From an uncultured Eubacteriales bacterium (lineage in GTDB: Bacteria; Bacillota; Clostridia; Christensenellales; CAG-917): 64,000 bases of DNA. The notes beneath the pieces are model-generated. The model saw only the letters and a list, made by a program, of their open reading frames with translations. It did not search any database and was not told the origin of the DNA. Shown piece by piece: positions 17,786 through 28,682 of the stretch. The number at the start of each line of letters is the position of its first letter. Position 1 is the first letter of the stretch. The stretch lies in NCBI GenBank assembly GCA_900548005.1, contig URIZ01000006.1:11262-75261 (forward strand), given 5' to 3'. A program made the translations under genes and the position numbers.

Positions 17786-20700
17786 TAGATTTCTTCGATG
17801 TCCTCGTCTTCAAGGCGATGGGGTGCGATGATGTCACCGGGTTGCGTTTGATTTGCGGCAACGGTGGTGATGTTCTTGTAGCACTTCATGCCCGTACCTG
17901 CCGGGATGAGCTTGCCGATGATGACGTTCTCTTTCAAGCCGACAAGCGGATCGATGCGGTTGTTGATGGCAGCTTCGGCAAGGACTTTTGCAGTCTCTTG
18001 GAAGGATGCTGCCGACAAGAATGATTCGGTTGCAAGAGCGGCTTTGGTGATACCCAGCAACGTACGTTTTGCAGTTGCGGGAACGCCGCCGTTTTCAAGC
18101 GCTTTCTCGTTTTCTTCTTCGTAGGAGAGCAAGTCCACCAAAGTGCCGGGGAGCATATTGGTGTCGCCTTGGTTTTCGATACGAACCTTGCGGAGCATTT
18201 GTCTGACGATGACTTCGACGTGCTTGTCGTTGATCTCGACGCCCGCGGTGCGATATGCGGATTGAACTTCTTTTGCAATGTATTCCTGCACGCCCTTGAC
18301 GCCTTTTGCGCGGAGCATGTCTTGAGGATTGATAGAACCTTTGGTGAGCGGATCGCCTGCGCCGATAGACTCGCCTTCTTGCACGAGAATGTTGGCATTG
18401 TACGGGATTGCGTACGCCTTGGTTTCTCCGTCGGGAGCGGTGACGGTGATTTCGCGGCGATCGTCGCTGATATGCACAAGACCGCTCGTTTCGGTGATGA
18501 CCGCTTTACCTTTAGGATTGCGCGCTTCAAACAATTCTTCGACACGCGGGAGACCTTGAGTGATGTCGTCGTCGGTTGCAACGCCGCCCGAGTGGAAGGT
18601 ACGCATCGTAAGCTGCGTGCCCGGCTCGCCGATTGATTGCGCCGCGATGATACCCACCGCCTCGCCGATCTTGACGGGGTTACCGGACGCCATGTTCTTG
18701 CCGTAGCACTTCACGCACACGCCGTTCTTGGACTTGCAGGTGAGCACCGAGCGGATGAGCACACCGGGTTGATGGTGCATATCCGCGCCCGTCTTCTCCC
18801 AGTAGGAAGTGAGCACTTTATCAATCTCTTTTGCCTTGTCGGCGGAGATGAGAGTGTCGCCTTCGCAGATGATTTCGCCCGTTGCGGGATCGACGACGTC
18901 GCCGATGGTGTATCTGCCTGCGATACGGTCTGCAAGAGCTTCGATGACGCTCTTTTCATCTCTGATTGCCGTGATGAACGTGCCCTTGGTGTCGCCGCAG
19001 TCTTGTTCTCTGACGACAACGGAGTGCGAAACGTCGACAAGACGTCTTGTAAGATAACCGGAGTCAGCCGTCTTGAGAGCGGTGTCCGCGAGACCTTTTC
19101 TGCCGCCGTGCGATGAAATGAAGTATTCCAAGACGGACAAACCTTCACGGAAGGAAGAACGGACAGGCAACTCGATGGTGCGACCGGACGGGTCAGCCAT
19201 CAAGCCACGCATACCTGCGAGCTGACGAATTTGTCCCATGCTACCACGAGCGCCGGAGTTTGCCATCATCCAAATCGGGTTGAAGTCGTCAAGACCTTTC
19301 TTGAGTTCGCCTTCCACCTTGTCGGCTGCGTCTTTCCAAATCTTGATGATTTCTTTGTAACGGCCTTCGTCCGAGAGCACGCCGCGAGCGTGAAGTCTTT
19401 CGATCTTGACCACTTCTTTCTCGGCTTCGTGAACGATGAGTTTCTTGTCGCCGGGGATGTGCATATCGAAGACGGATGCCGTAATTGCACCGATTGTGGA
19501 ATATTTGTAGCCGAGTGCTTTGATTCTGTCAAGCATTTCGGCAGTTTCGGTTGCGCCGTGATACTTAAAGCAATTGTCAACGATCATGCTCAGTTGCTTT
19601 TTGCCGATAGCCATTGCCTTCTTGCCGAGCACCTTTTGGATGCTTTCGCGAAGAGCGGTGATTTCACGCAAGTTCTCTTTCTTCTTGGAAAGGTCGAGAT
19701 CGCCTGCGTCCTTGACGGCTTTTGCGATTTGCTCGATTTGCTCTTGAGTGAGCGCGCCTTTCTTTAATATTGAACGCGCGCGCACGCACGTATCGGCATT
19801 GACGTCGTTTGCTCTGAACAAATCAACGATTGCGTGGAATTGATTTTCGTCAATCGCCGCGTTGATGCCGAGAATACCTTCGACTTCGAGTTGACCTGCG
19901 TTGGCAGCGTCATCTCTATCGACAAAGTGCAAGTCTTGCGGCAAGTTGTTGTTGAAGATAAAGCGACCGACCGTGGTGTGCAAGATCTTGTTGCTTGTCG
20001 TGCCGTCTTCGTTTTGGACGGGGACACGGATGTAGCAGAGCGATTGGAGCGTAAGGTCTTTGTCCTGATACGCCATCATCGCCTCGTCGAAGGAGCTGTA
20101 ATAGTTGCCTTCGCCCTTTGCACCCGGCTTGACGATTGTCAAGTAGTATGAACCGATGACCATGTCCTGCGTCGGTGAAACGATAGGCTTGCCGTCGGAG
20201 AGTTTGAGAATGTTGTTGGTGCAGAGCATCAAGATTCTTGCCTCTGCTTGCGCCTCGATGGAGAGCGGAACGTGAACAGCCATTTGGTCGCCGTCGAAGT
20301 CCGCGTTGAACGCGCCGCAGGCGAGCGGGTGAAGTTTGATTGCTCTACCCTCGACAAGCACCGGCTCGAATGCTTGGATACCGAGTCTGTGAAGCGTCGG
20401 AGCACGGTTGAGAAGGACGGGGTGATCTTTGATGATCTCTTCAAGGATGTCCCACACTTGATTCTTGCCCGTATCGACAAATCTCTTTGCGCTCTTGATG
20501 TTGTGGCAAAGGTTGCGCTCGACAAGCTTGTTCATGATGAACGGCTTGAAGAGTTCAAGTGCCATTTCCTTTGGCAAACCGCATTGATAGAGTTTGAGCT
20601 CAGGTCCGACGACGATAACCGAACGACCGGAGTAGTCAACACGCTTGCCGAGCAAGTTTTGACGGAAACGTCCTTGCTTGCCGCGGAGCATACCCGAGAG

Positions 20701-21651
20701 TGATTTGAGATCTCTATTGCCGGGACCTGCCACCGCTTTGCCGCGACGGCCGTTGTCGATGAGAGCGTCAACTGCTTCTTGAAGCATACGCTTTTCGTTG
20801 CGCACGATGATGTCGGGCGCGCCGAGCTCTTTGAGCTTTTTCAAACGGTTGTTGCGGTTGATGACTCTGCGATAAAGGTCGTTCAAGTCACTTGTCGCAA
20901 ATCTGCCGCCGTCGAGTTGGATCATCGGACGAAGTTCGGGCGGGAGAACGGGAAGAACGTCAAGCACCATCCATTCGGGTTTGTTGCCCGATTGACGGAA
21001 CGCTTCCACGATTTCAAGGCGTTTGACCGCTTTGATACGCTTTTGTCCCACCGAGTTGTTGATGATGTTTTTGAGCTGTTCGCTCTCTTGCTCGAGATCC
21101 ACTTCCATAAGGAGTTCCTTCACAGCTTCCGCGCCCATGCCGAGTTTGAAGTCGGACGGGGAATATTTTTCGAGAAGATCTCTGTATTCCTTGTCGGAAA
21201 TGACTTGTTTTTTGTGCAGTTCGGTCGCCTTGCCGGGATCGAGAACTATGAAGGAGACGAAATACACGACTTGTTCGAGTTCCTTGGGGGAAACGTCGAG
21301 AAGAATTGCGATTCTGGACGGCACGCCGCGCAAGTACCAAATATGAGTGACGGGGCAAGCGAGTTCGATATGTCCCATTCTTTCACGACGCACTTTGGAC
21401 TTGGTCACTTCAACGCCGCACTTTTCGCAGATGACGCCTTTGTAGCGGATGCGTTTGTAGCGTCCGCAATGGCATTCCCAGTCACGCGTAGGTCCGAAGA
21501 TCTTCTCACAGAAAAGACCGTCCTTTTCGGGCTTTTGCGTACGGTAGTTTATGGTTTCGGGTTTTGTCACCTCACCGTAAGACCATTCTCTGATCTTATC
21601 GGGAGAGGCGATTCCGATTTGAATTGCATCAAAATTGCTAAGTTCGTACAT
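17785..21651 (-). CDS. rpoC: RNA polymerase beta' subunit
   Basis: 1288 residues. Catalytic [13 protein letters not shown]-terminal zinc site [19 protein letters not shown], second zinc site with [13 protein letters not shown], and the trigger-loop/bridge-helix region [18 protein letters not shown]. Starts 14 nt after rpoB with GGAGATGA before the ATG. Length normal for Firmicutes. The usual downstream rpsL/rpsG/fusA cluster is replaced here by metK. Confidence 0.98.
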   Translation of the reverse strand: MYELSNFDAIQIGIASPDKIREWSYGEVTKPETINYRTQKPEKDGLFCEKIFGPTRDWECHCGRYKRIRYKGVICEKCGVEVTKSKVRRERMGHIELACPVTHIWYLRGVPSRIAILLDVSPKELEQVVYFVSFIVLDPGKATELHKKQVISDKEYRDLLEKYSPSDFKLGMGAEAVKELLMEVDLEQESEQLKNIINNSVGQKRIKAVKRLEIVEAFRQSGNKPEWMVLDVLPVLPPELRPMIQLDGGRFATSDLNDLYRRVINRNNRLKKLKELGAPDIIVRNEKRMLQEAVDALIDNGRRGKAVAGPGNRDLKSLSGMLRGKQGRFRQNLLGKRVDYSGRSVIVVGPELKLYQCGLPKEMALELFKPFIMNKLVERNLCHNIKSAKRFVDTGKNQVWDILEEIIKDHPVLLNRAPTLHRLGIQAFEPVLVEGRAIKLHPLACGAFNADFDGDQMAVHVPLSIEAQAEARILMLCTNNILKLSDGKPIVSPTQDMVIGSYYLTIVKPGAKGEGNYYSSFDEAMMAYQDKDLTLQSLCYIRVPVQNEDGTTSNKILHTTVGRFIFNNNLPQDLHFVDRDDAANAGQLEVEGILGINAAIDENQFHAIVDLFRANDVNADTCVRARSILKKGALTQEQIEQIAKAVKDAGDLDLSKKKENLREITALRESIQKVLGKKAMAIGKKQLSMIVDNCFKYHGATETAEMLDRIKALGYKYSTIGAITASVFDMHIPGDKKLIVHEAEKEVVKIERLHARGVLSDEGRYKEIIKIWKDAADKVEGELKKGLDDFNPIWMMANSGARGSMGQIRQLAGMRGLMADPSGRTIELPVRSSFREGLSVLEYFISSHGGRKGLADTALKTADSGYLTRRLVDVSHSVVVREQDCGDTKGTFITAIRDEKSVIEALADRIAGRYTIGDVVDPATGEIICEGDTLISADKAKEIDKVLTSYWEKTGADMHHQPGVLIRSVLTCKSKNGVCVKCYGKNMASGNPVKIGEAVGIIAAQSIGEPGTQLTMRTFHSGGVATDDDITQGLPRVEELFEARNPKGKAVITETSGLVHISDDRREITVTAPDGETKAYAIPYNANILVQEGESIGAGDPLTKGSINPQDMLRAKGVKGVQEYIAKEVQSAYRTAGVEINDKHVEVIVRQMLRKVRIENQGDTNMLPGTLVDLLSYEEENEKALENGGVPATAKRTLLGITKAALATESFLSAASFQETAKVLAEAAINNRIDPLVGLKENVIIGKLIPAGTGMKCYKNITTVAANQTQPGDIIAPHRLEDEDIEEI

Positions 21652-21665
21652 ATTGTCATCTCCTA

Positions 21666-24600
21666 TTACTCTTCATCGGAGCCTGTGCCGAAGAGATCGC
21701 TGAGATCGGGAGTTCCTTCGGTGAGTGCGCTGAATATGCTTTCGTCATCGTCGTCGGTGTCGAACATACTCGTGTCTATGCCGCTCTTTTCGTCTGCGCC
21801 GAAGTTGTCAAAGATGTTGTTCTCGCCGCCGAGAATGTCGATTTCTTTGAGTTCTTCATGCTTTCTCGTTGCCGGCTCGAAGTCGGTGTCGTCGTCATAG
21901 TCGCGGAGTTTGACTTCATCTCTGTCTTCGGTGAGCACCTTGACGTCAAGTCCGAGAGATTGCAATTCTTTGACAAGCACCTTGAAGGATTCGGGGATAC
22001 CCGGCTCTGAGATGTTGGTGCCTTTGACGATTGACTCGTAGGTCTTGACACGTCCCACCACGTCGTCCGACTTGACGGTGAGAATCTCTTGCAACACATT
22101 TGCCGCGCCGTACGCTTCCAAAGCCCAGACTTCCATTTCACCGAAACGTTGTCCGCCGAATTGCGCCTTGCCGCCGAGCGGTTGTTGCGTAACCAAGCTG
22201 TACGGGCCGGTGCTTCTTGCGTGGATCTTGTCATCGACAAGGTGATGGAGCTTGAGGTAGTACATAAAGCCGACCGTCGTTCTGTTTTCAAACGGTTCGC
22301 CCGTTCTGCCGTCGTAAAGTTGGATCTTGCCGTCCACTTCGCCGTCTTCGTTGACGATGCCGCATTGTTGGAACAACGCTTTGATGTCTTGCTCGTTCGC
22401 GCCGTCAAAGACGGGGGTTGCGACCTTCCAATCAAGCATGTTTGCGATAAGTCCGAGGTGAACTTCAAGAACTTGTCCGATGTTCATACGGCTAGGAACG
22501 CCGAGCGGGTTGAGCACGATTTGAAGCGGAGTGCCGTCTGCCATGAAAGGCATATCTTCCTTGGGGAGAACTCTTGACACGACGCCCTTGTTGCCGTGAC
22601 GTCCCGCCATCTTGTCGCCGACGGAGATTTTTCTCTTTTGAGCGATGTAAACGCGCACGAGTTTGTTGACGCCGGGAGCAAGCTCGTCTTTGTTCTTTCT
22701 CGTGAAGATCTTCACGTCAACGACGATACCGCTCTCACCGTTTGGAACACGCAAGGACGTGTCACGCACTTCTCTTGCCTTCTCGCCGAAGATTGCGCGC
22801 AGCAATCTCTCTTCCGGAGTAAGCTCGGTCTCGCCCTTCGGTGTGACCTTGCCGACGAGAATATCGCCCGCTTTGACTTCCGCACCCACTCTCACGATAC
22901 CTTCTTCGTCAAGGTTTTTGAGAACGTCGTCCGAAAGGTTGGGGATATCTCTTGTGATTTGCTCGTCACCGAGTTTGGTGTCGCGACATTCGATTTCGTA
23001 TTCTTCGATGTGGATGGAAGTGTACAAGTCGTCGCGCACGAGTTCTTCACTGATAAGAACGGCGTCTTCGTAGTTGTAACCTTCCCACGACATGAAGCCG
23101 ATGAGCATGTTTCTGCCAAGCGCAAGCTCGCCGTGATCGGTTGCGGGACCGTCCGCAAGAACGGTGCCTTCCTTGACGAGATCGCCCTTTTCGTTGTACT
23201 TAGGAGCGTACACTCTGTCACCCTTGCTGACAATCGGATGTTGATTGATGCAAGTGGATTGGTTTGAACGCTCGAATTTGCTGAGAATATAAGTATCTTG
23301 CGTGCCGTCGTTGCATTCCACGACAATCTTGTCGCTGTCAACGTACTTCACGAAGCCGTCATGCTTTGCGATCTTGAGAACGCCCGAGTCGTATGCAATC
23401 TTATGTTCGACGCCCGTTGCAATCATCGGAGCTTGCGGTTTAAGGAGCGGAACCGCCTGACGTTGCATGTTGGAGCCCATAAGAGCACGGTTGGTATCGT
23501 CGTTTTCAAGGAACGGAATAAGCGCGGTTGCGATTGAAATCAACTGCTTGGGGTTGACGTCCATGTAGTCCGCCTTCTCTCTGGGGACTTCACGGATGTC
23601 ATTTTGGATACGGCAGTTGACACGAGAATTTGCAAACTTGCTTTCTTCATCGAGCGGCTCGTTGGCTTGCGCGATGACGTATTTGTCTTCTTCGTCCGCC
23701 GCCATATACACCACTTCGTCCGTCACGACGCCCGTCTGTTTGTCCACCTTGCGATAAGGAGTCTCGATAAAGCCGTACTCGTTGACCTTTGCGTAAGAAG
23801 ACAAGGACGTGATAAGACCGATGTTTTGTCCTTCAGGCGTTTCGATCGGGCACATACGACCGTAGTGTGAGTGGTGAACGTCACGCACTTCGAAGCTCGC
23901 GCGCTCTCTGTTAAGGCCGCCGGGGCCGAGAGCGGAAAGTTTACGCTTGTGCGTAAGCTCTGCAATCGGGTTGGGCTGATCCATAAATTGCGACAACTGC
24001 GAAGATCCGAAGAACTCTTTGATCGCACTAGTCACGGGACGGATGTTGATGAGAGTTTGCGGAGTGATTTCTGCGTTCTCCTGCGCAGAAGCCATTCTCT
24101 CTTTAATGACTCTCTCAAGACGAGAGATACCGATACGGAATTGGTTTTGGAGCAACTCGCCCACAGCACGCACGCGGCGGTTGGACAAGTGGTCGATGTC
24201 GTCGCAAGTGCCGAAACCGTAGCGCAATCCGAGGTTGTAGTCTTCTATGGACACGATATCGTCAAGCGTGATGTGCTTGTAGACAAGCTCGTCCACGGAC
24301 GCTTTGATGGCAAGAAGAAGTTGATCTTTGTCATCGCCGAATTCGTCCATCAACGCTTTGAGGTTGGGGTAGTAAACTCTTTCGAGAATTCCGAGGTCCT
24401 TGGGATTGCAATCGACAAAAGCGTCAAGATCGACGGTGTTGTTGCCGATGACTTTGAACTTCTTGTCCTTGCCGTCCTTGTCGGTGTAGGCAAGCCACAC
24501 GACGTTGACTGCGTTGTTTTGGATCTCAAAGCCTTTCTTCTCGTCAACAACTTCACCCTTTTGAGCGAGAATCTCGCCGGTGACGGGGCTGATGACGTCT

Positions 24601-25484
24601 TCTGCAAGTTTGTAGCCCGCAATACGAGTGCCCAGAGCAAGTTTCTTGTTGTACTTGTAGCGGCCCACTCTTGCAAGGTCATATCTCTTGTAGTCGTAGA
24701 AAGTGTTGTGGATAAGAATGTTCGCGCCTTCGACGGTGGGAACTTCGCCCGGACGCAAACGACGGAACAAATCGATTTTGCCTTGTTCTTCGTTCTTGCA
24801 TTGAGCGTCTTTTTGGCAGGTGTTGACGATCATCTCGTCGCCGCCGAACAAATCTATGATCTCTTCATCCGTGCCGTAGCCGAGCGCGCGAAGAAGAGTG
24901 GTTGCGGTGATCTTTCTCGTTCTGTCAACGTGCACCCATTGCACGTCGTTGGAGTCTTGCTCGTATTCAAGCCATGCGCCTCTGTTGGGGATGACGGTCG
25001 TTGCATAGCGAGGCACGCCGTTCTTGTCGAGAATCTTGTCGTTGTAAACGCCCGGGCTTCTGACAAGCTGAGAGACGATAACGCGTTCTGCACCGTTGAT
25101 GACAAAGGAGCCTGCGTCGGTCATGAGCGGGAAATCACCCATAAACACTTCTTGCTCCACCACTTCACCGGTTTCGGTGTTGGTCAGACGCGCTTTGACT
25201 TTGAGCGGAATAGCATACGTTGTGTCGCGGTCTTTGCACTCTTTGACGGTGTATTTGGGTTCGCCGTCAAATCTGTGTGACAAAAACTCGAGTTTCAATC
25301 TGCCGGAGAAGTCAATGATCGGAGAATAATCTTTGAAAACTTCCGTGATGCCGGCATCAATGAAATTTGCGTAGGAATTCTTTTGCACCTCAATGAGATA
25401 CGGAATCGGCAAGACGTCTTTAATTTTTGAAAAGTCACGTCTTTCGGTTGTTCCGTACATTTGATTGTGAATTCTTTGGGACAT
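21666..25484 (-). CDS. rpoB: RNA polymerase beta subunit
   Basis: 1272 residues. The rifampicin pocket reads [20 protein letters not shown] and SALGPGGL with wild-type residues; [13 protein letters not shown] and the C-terminal [19 protein letters not shown] are present. AAGGAGTG before the ATG. rplJ/rplL are not upstream: the 500 bp before it contain a promoter, so it begins its own operon. Confidence 0.98.
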   Translation of the reverse strand: MSQRIHNQMYGTTERRDFSKIKDVLPIPYLIEVQKNSYANFIDAGITEVFKDYSPIIDFSGRLKLEFLSHRFDGEPKYTVKECKDRDTTYAIPLKVKARLTNTETGEVVEQEVFMGDFPLMTDAGSFVINGAERVIVSQLVRSPGVYNDKILDKNGVPRYATTVIPNRGAWLEYEQDSNDVQWVHVDRTRKITATTLLRALGYGTDEEIIDLFGGDEMIVNTCQKDAQCKNEEQGKIDLFRRLRPGEVPTVEGANILIHNTFYDYKRYDLARVGRYKYNKKLALGTRIAGYKLAEDVISPVTGEILAQKGEVVDEKKGFEIQNNAVNVVWLAYTDKDGKDKKFKVIGNNTVDLDAFVDCNPKDLGILERVYYPNLKALMDEFGDDKDQLLLAIKASVDELVYKHITLDDIVSIEDYNLGLRYGFGTCDDIDHLSNRRVRAVGELLQNQFRIGISRLERVIKERMASAQENAEITPQTLINIRPVTSAIKEFFGSSQLSQFMDQPNPIAELTHKRKLSALGPGGLNRERASFEVRDVHHSHYGRMCPIETPEGQNIGLITSLSSYAKVNEYGFIETPYRKVDKQTGVVTDEVVYMAADEEDKYVIAQANEPLDEESKFANSRVNCRIQNDIREVPREKADYMDVNPKQLISIATALIPFLENDDTNRALMGSNMQRQAVPLLKPQAPMIATGVEHKIAYDSGVLKIAKHDGFVKYVDSDKIVVECNDGTQDTYILSKFERSNQSTCINQHPIVSKGDRVYAPKYNEKGDLVKEGTVLADGPATDHGELALGRNMLIGFMSWEGYNYEDAVLISEELVRDDLYTSIHIEEYEIECRDTKLGDEQITRDIPNLSDDVLKNLDEEGIVRVGAEVKAGDILVGKVTPKGETELTPEERLLRAIFGEKAREVRDTSLRVPNGESGIVVDVKIFTRKNKDELAPGVNKLVRVYIAQKRKISVGDKMAGRHGNKGVVSRVLPKEDMPFMADGTPLQIVLNPLGVPSRMNIGQVLEVHLGLIANMLDWKVATPVFDGANEQDIKALFQQCGIVNEDGEVDGKIQLYDGRTGEPFENRTTVGFMYYLKLHHLVDDKIHARSTGPYSLVTQQPLGGKAQFGGQRFGEMEVWALEAYGAANVLQEILTVKSDDVVGRVKTYESIVKGTNISEPGIPESFKVLVKELQSLGLDVKVLTEDRDEVKLRDYDDDTDFEPATRKHEELKEIDILGGENNIFDNFGADEKSGIDTSMFDTDDDDESIFSALTEGTPDLSDLFGTGSDEE

Positions 25485-25693
25485 ATATTCACTCCTTAAA
25501 AAAATTGCCTTGGATTGCGATTTGCAAAAAAACTTTTCGGTTTCTGAAAAAAATTTTTTCGACCGCCAAAAAATTTTTTCATAAATCTACGCTTTCGTGC
25601 GGTTTTGCCATAAAAACATAAGTCTTTATAACCCCCTACCCCCAAAAACGCTCTGTTTTAGGGGTAGAAATTTGCATTATTGCGCAGTTTTCT
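25485..25693 (-). promoter_or_regulatory. Long rpoB leader with a G/C-rich hairpin
   Basis: About 200 nt of transcribed leader. Near its 5' end CTACCCC (about 25664-25670, minus) can pair with GGGGTAG (about 25635-25641), giving a stable stem-loop; the rest is AT-rich with repeated runs of Ts that do not follow a stem. It could be an attenuation or antitermination site; no known leader family recognised. Confidence 0.45.
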
Positions 25694-25722
25694 ATTGTAT
25701 AGGAAAAAATCAAGACTGTCAA
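25694..25722 (-). promoter_or_regulatory. rpoB-rpoC-metK promoter
   Basis: Minus strand TTGACA (25717-25722), 17 bp, TACAAT (25694-25699), a near-consensus sigma-A promoter. Between this and 25950 the sequence is AT-rich with nothing else recognised. Confidence 0.85.
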
Positions 25723-25949
25723 GCGTCGCGCGCATAAATTTTTTATTATTTTTTAATTTATTTTATATATTTATCGCACGCGAGCACGTTGCGCGTTTCA
25801 TTAAAGACAGCGGCGAGAAAAATGGTGGTTGGTGAAAATTGTATTATGGGAATAATAGTATGGGAATATTGCTTGGAAATGGTTGTTGGTAAATTTGAGG
25901 TTGTTGAGAAGACAAATCTCGGGTTTTTATAAAAAATGAGTGCGCTCTA

Positions 25950-25978
25950 TTGAAAAATCACGGGCGGCATAGTATAAT
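25950..25978 (+). promoter_or_regulatory. rqcP promoter, abutting the start codon
   Basis: TTGAAA (25950-25955), 17 bp, TATAAT (25973-25978); the ATG follows after 6 nt with no Shine-Dalgarno sequence, implying a leaderless mRNA. Confidence 0.7.
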
Positions 25979-25984
25979 TTTGGT

Positions 25985-26227
25985 ATGAGAATAGACAAAT
26001 TTTTGAAAGTATCAAGAGTTATCAAAAGGCGCACCGTGGCGCAAGAAGCGTGTGACGGCGGTCGCATAGAGGTCAACGGAAAAGTGGTCAAACCTGCAAA
26101 GGAAGTCAAAGTCGGCGACGTCGTGACAGTCACTTTCGGCAACAACTCGATGTCCTTTGAAGTGCTGTCCACCGATGAGCGTCAGACCAAGCAAAGCGCG
26201 GAAACGATGTATCGCATTTTGCCGTAA
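25985..26227 (+). CDS. rqcP: S4-domain RNA-binding protein, RqcP (YabO) type
   Basis: 80 residues, nearly all S4 domain: MRIDKFLKVSRVIKRRTVAQ, GGRIEVNGKVVKPAKEVKVGD. In Firmicutes this protein works with RqcH on stalled 50S subunits during C-terminal alanine tailing. The match in start, size and motif is strong; other short S4 proteins (Hsp15) share the fold. Apparent leaderless start. Confidence 0.85.
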   Translation: MRIDKFLKVSRVIKRRTVAQEACDGGRIEVNGKVVKPAKEVKVGDVVTVTFGNNSMSFEVLSTDERQTKQSAETMYRILP

Positions 26228-26308
26228 ACGGCGTTTTATCGTTCGTTTTGAGCGAGTAAAACGTATGTTTTTGCACTTTGTCGCAAAAACTCAATCACAA
26301 GGAGAGTT

Positions 26309-27418
26309 ATGAAAATCAATGTCGTTATCACCGCAGGCGGCACGAGCCAACGCTATGGAGTGGACAACAAATTGCTTGCTCCGTGCAACGATTCGTGCGT
26401 GCTTGTCGAAGCAATCAAACCCTTTTTGACAACGGACGGAGTGAGCAAAATCATCGTTGCGATACACCCCTCTTTCAGTGACGAATTTCTCAATGCGCTT
26501 GACAACGCGCGAATAGAAGACACCCGCATAATACTCACAAACGGCGGACTTACTCGCACTCAAACCGTGAAAAACGGACTTCGTGCAATCGATGACGATT
26601 GCGATTACGTCATCATTCATGACGGCGCGCGCCCCTACGTCACCAACGCGCTCATAGACAGCGTTGTCGCAGGCGCGGCGGAAAAAGGCGTGGCGCTGCC
26701 GCTCCTTCCGCTCACCGACTCGCTTGTGTGCGTCAAGTTCGGAGTTGATCCCGTCAACAGAGCCGACTATCGCAGAGTGCAGACTCCCCTATGCGCAAGA
26801 AAGGATATCGTCATCGCCGCATACTCAAAGTGTGACGGCGAATATCTTGACGACATTGCGGTGATACAAAAGCACTGCCCTTGCGACGTGAGAATGATAG
26901 AAGGCGATCCCAAAAACGTCAAAATCACCACAAAAGACGACTTGAAAACGCCACTTTCGGGCATCGGATACGACATACACCGCTTCAAAAAAGGGACGGG
27001 CATAAAGCTGATGGCAACGCTCATCCCCTGCGAATTTGCATTTGTGGCGCACAGTGACGGGGACGTTGCAATACACGCGCTTATGGACGCGATACTCTCT
27101 GCAATGGGCGAAAAGGACATCGGGCATCTCTTCCCCGTGGACGATGCAAGATATGACGACGCCGACAGCAAAGACCTTCTCGAAGTGGTGCTTGACAAGG
27201 TGCAAAAGAAGGGATTGCGCCTTCAAAACGTGACGGTTGCCATAATTGCGGAACGCCCGATGCTTGCGCCGTACATTGACGCTATGCGCAACAACATGTC
27301 CGCGATTTTGCATATTCCGTGCGAGAAAATCGGCATAACTGCCACCACCAACGAGCAAGTGGGTGACCTTGGCGATTCAAAATCCATAGCCGCATTTGCC
27401 ACTGCGCTTTTGGCGTAA
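26309..27418 (+). CDS. ispDF: Bifunctional IspD-IspF (MEP isoprenoid pathway)
   Basis: 369 residues fusing the cytidylyltransferase that makes CDP-ME (residues about 1-210: TAGGTSQRYG, GGLTRTQTVKNGL, HDGARPYV) and the cyclodiphosphate synthase (about 215-369: GIGYDIHRF, AHSDGDVAIHALMDA, GDLGDSKSIAAFA). The two steps flank IspE, so the fusion is known in several lineages. AAGGAGAG precedes the ATG. Confidence 0.95.
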   Translation: MKINVVITAGGTSQRYGVDNKLLAPCNDSCVLVEAIKPFLTTDGVSKIIVAIHPSFSDEFLNALDNARIEDTRIILTNGGLTRTQTVKNGLRAIDDDCDYVIIHDGARPYVTNALIDSVVAGAAEKGVALPLLPLTDSLVCVKFGVDPVNRADYRRVQTPLCARKDIVIAAYSKCDGEYLDDIAVIQKHCPCDVRMIEGDPKNVKITTKDDLKTPLSGIGYDIHRFKKGTGIKLMATLIPCEFAFVAHSDGDVAIHALMDAILSAMGEKDIGHLFPVDDARYDDADSKDLLEVVLDKVQKKGLRLQNVTVAIIAERPMLAPYIDAMRNNMSAILHIPCEKIGITATTNEQVGDLGDSKSIAAFATALLA

Positions 27419-27568
27419 AAAAGCGAATTTATCTCAAAAATCAGCCAAAATCGAGCGTTTTTTGAAAAATGCAACCGATAGTTGCGCATTTGACAATCAA
27501 AATCGGTGGCGCAACCGAGCTCCCATTTGCGACAATGTAGGCACAAAAAACACAAGGCAGGTCACATT

Positions 27569-28471
27569 ATGGACATCACAACCGCAAACAGATTGTACGA
27601 ACTGAGAAAACAACACGGATACTCGCAAGACGAGCTTGCCGAGATGCTCAACGTGTCCCGTCAAGCCGTATCCAAGTGGGAACGCTCCGAAAGCTCCCCC
27701 GACACCGACAATCTCATCGCACTGGCGAAATTGTACGGAATAAGCCTTGACAACCTTCTCGGCTACACCCCGCAAACGAGCGAGGCATGCGACAATAAAG
27801 GCGAAACGGCAGACGGCGCAGACAATGAAACAGACGACGATTCAACCGTAAGCGTTGAAAGCGACGGCGACAAAGTACATATCGACGAAGACGGCATCTA
27901 CATCGAAGACAAAAACGGCGAGAAGGTCACCATCAAAGGCGGCATTGCAAAATTTGTCAACAAAGTTGTCGGAAGCGTGCATATTGACGGCAAAAAAACA
28001 ACCGTAACCGACAAAGAAGCGCATTGCGACAAAGATGCTCCGCGCGTAGAAATCGCAGACGGCAAAATCGTGGTCAGCGAAAAAGACAAGGCTGCGCGCA
28101 TAATCAACGACTGCGTATGGGGCGTATCCTTCCTCCTTTCAACGATTGCATATCTTCTCATCGGATTCCTTTGCAATTTGTGGCACCCCGGCTGGATTCT
28201 CTTCTTCGCCCCCTTCGTTCTCGGCGGAATTTCAAACACGATAACCCACCGCAATGCAAGCGAATTTCCGATAGTGTTTCTCGCTCTCGCCGCGTATTTG
28301 CTCATGGGCTTTCTTGCAAACCTGTGGCATCCGGGCTGGGTGATTTTCATTCTCATCCCCGCATATTACATCGTGGTCGAGCCGATAAAGAAAGCGGTCA
28401 AATCCAATCACAAAATCGAAGTTACGCTTTCAAACGACAATAGCGACAGTGATGAAGACAACGAAGACTAA
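27569..28471 (+). CDS. XRE-family regulator with a C-terminal membrane domain
   Basis: 300 residues: XRE helix-turn-helix at residues 1-65 (YSQDELAEMLNVSRQAVSKW), an acidic linker with a short beta-rich segment, then two duplicated hydrophobic units each carrying NLWHPGW (LLIGFLCNLWHPGWILFF and LLMGFLANLWHPGWVIFI). The HTH is thus held at the membrane. Common in Clostridia as regulator-sensor fusions; ligand unknown. Start at 27569 (AAGGCAGG upstream) rather than 21 codons earlier. Confidence 0.85.
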   Translation: MDITTANRLYELRKQHGYSQDELAEMLNVSRQAVSKWERSESSPDTDNLIALAKLYGISLDNLLGYTPQTSEACDNKGETADGADNETDDDSTVSVESDGDKVHIDEDGIYIEDKNGEKVTIKGGIAKFVNKVVGSVHIDGKKTTVTDKEAHCDKDAPRVEIADGKIVVSEKDKAARIINDCVWGVSFLLSTIAYLLIGFLCNLWHPGWILFFAPFVLGGISNTITHRNASEFPIVFLALAAYLLMGFLANLWHPGWVIFILIPAYYIVVEPIKKAVKSNHKIEVTLSNDNSDSDEDNED

Positions 28472-28543
28472 TCAAGTTTTTCAGCCAAAGGCACGGAGCA
28501 AATTCCGTGTCTTTTAATATTGCATAAAGTCTATACAAAACTG

Positions 28544-28572
28544 TTGACTTATGCATAAAATGTCCGTATAAT
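28544..28572 (+). promoter_or_regulatory. Promoter of the MATE exporter gene
   Basis: TTGACT (28544-28549), 17 bp, TATAAT (28567-28572). Transcription from about 28579 would give a leader of about 100 nt containing the candidate riboswitch. Confidence 0.85.
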
Positions 28573-28601
28573 CGTATTGAAAAATACAAATATAAGATAA
28601 A

Positions 28602-28671
28602 CTCATCGCCGGGTGAGAGTGTCGGTTTGCGTCGATAGGCCTTTTGAAGATGCAAACAAGACGCCTTTTTT
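28602..28671 (+). ncRNA. Candidate guanidine-IV (mepA) riboswitch with terminator
   Basis: P1: CTCATC (28602-28607) pairs with GGTGAG (28612-28617), loop GCCG. P2: GTTTGCGTC (28625-28633) pairs with GATGCAAAC (28649-28657), extended by GTGTC/GACGC (28619-28623/28660-28664) and followed by six Ts, an intrinsic terminator just before the ribosome binding site. Loop 1 GCC can kiss GGC in loop 2 (28638-28640). Two hairpins, loop-loop contact, and a MATE (mepA-like) gene downstream are what is described for guanidine-IV riboswitches in Clostridia, which turn expression on when guanidine is bound. Assigned from memory of the motif, not by covariance search. Confidence 0.65.
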
Positions 28672-28682
28672 ATTGGAGAAAC

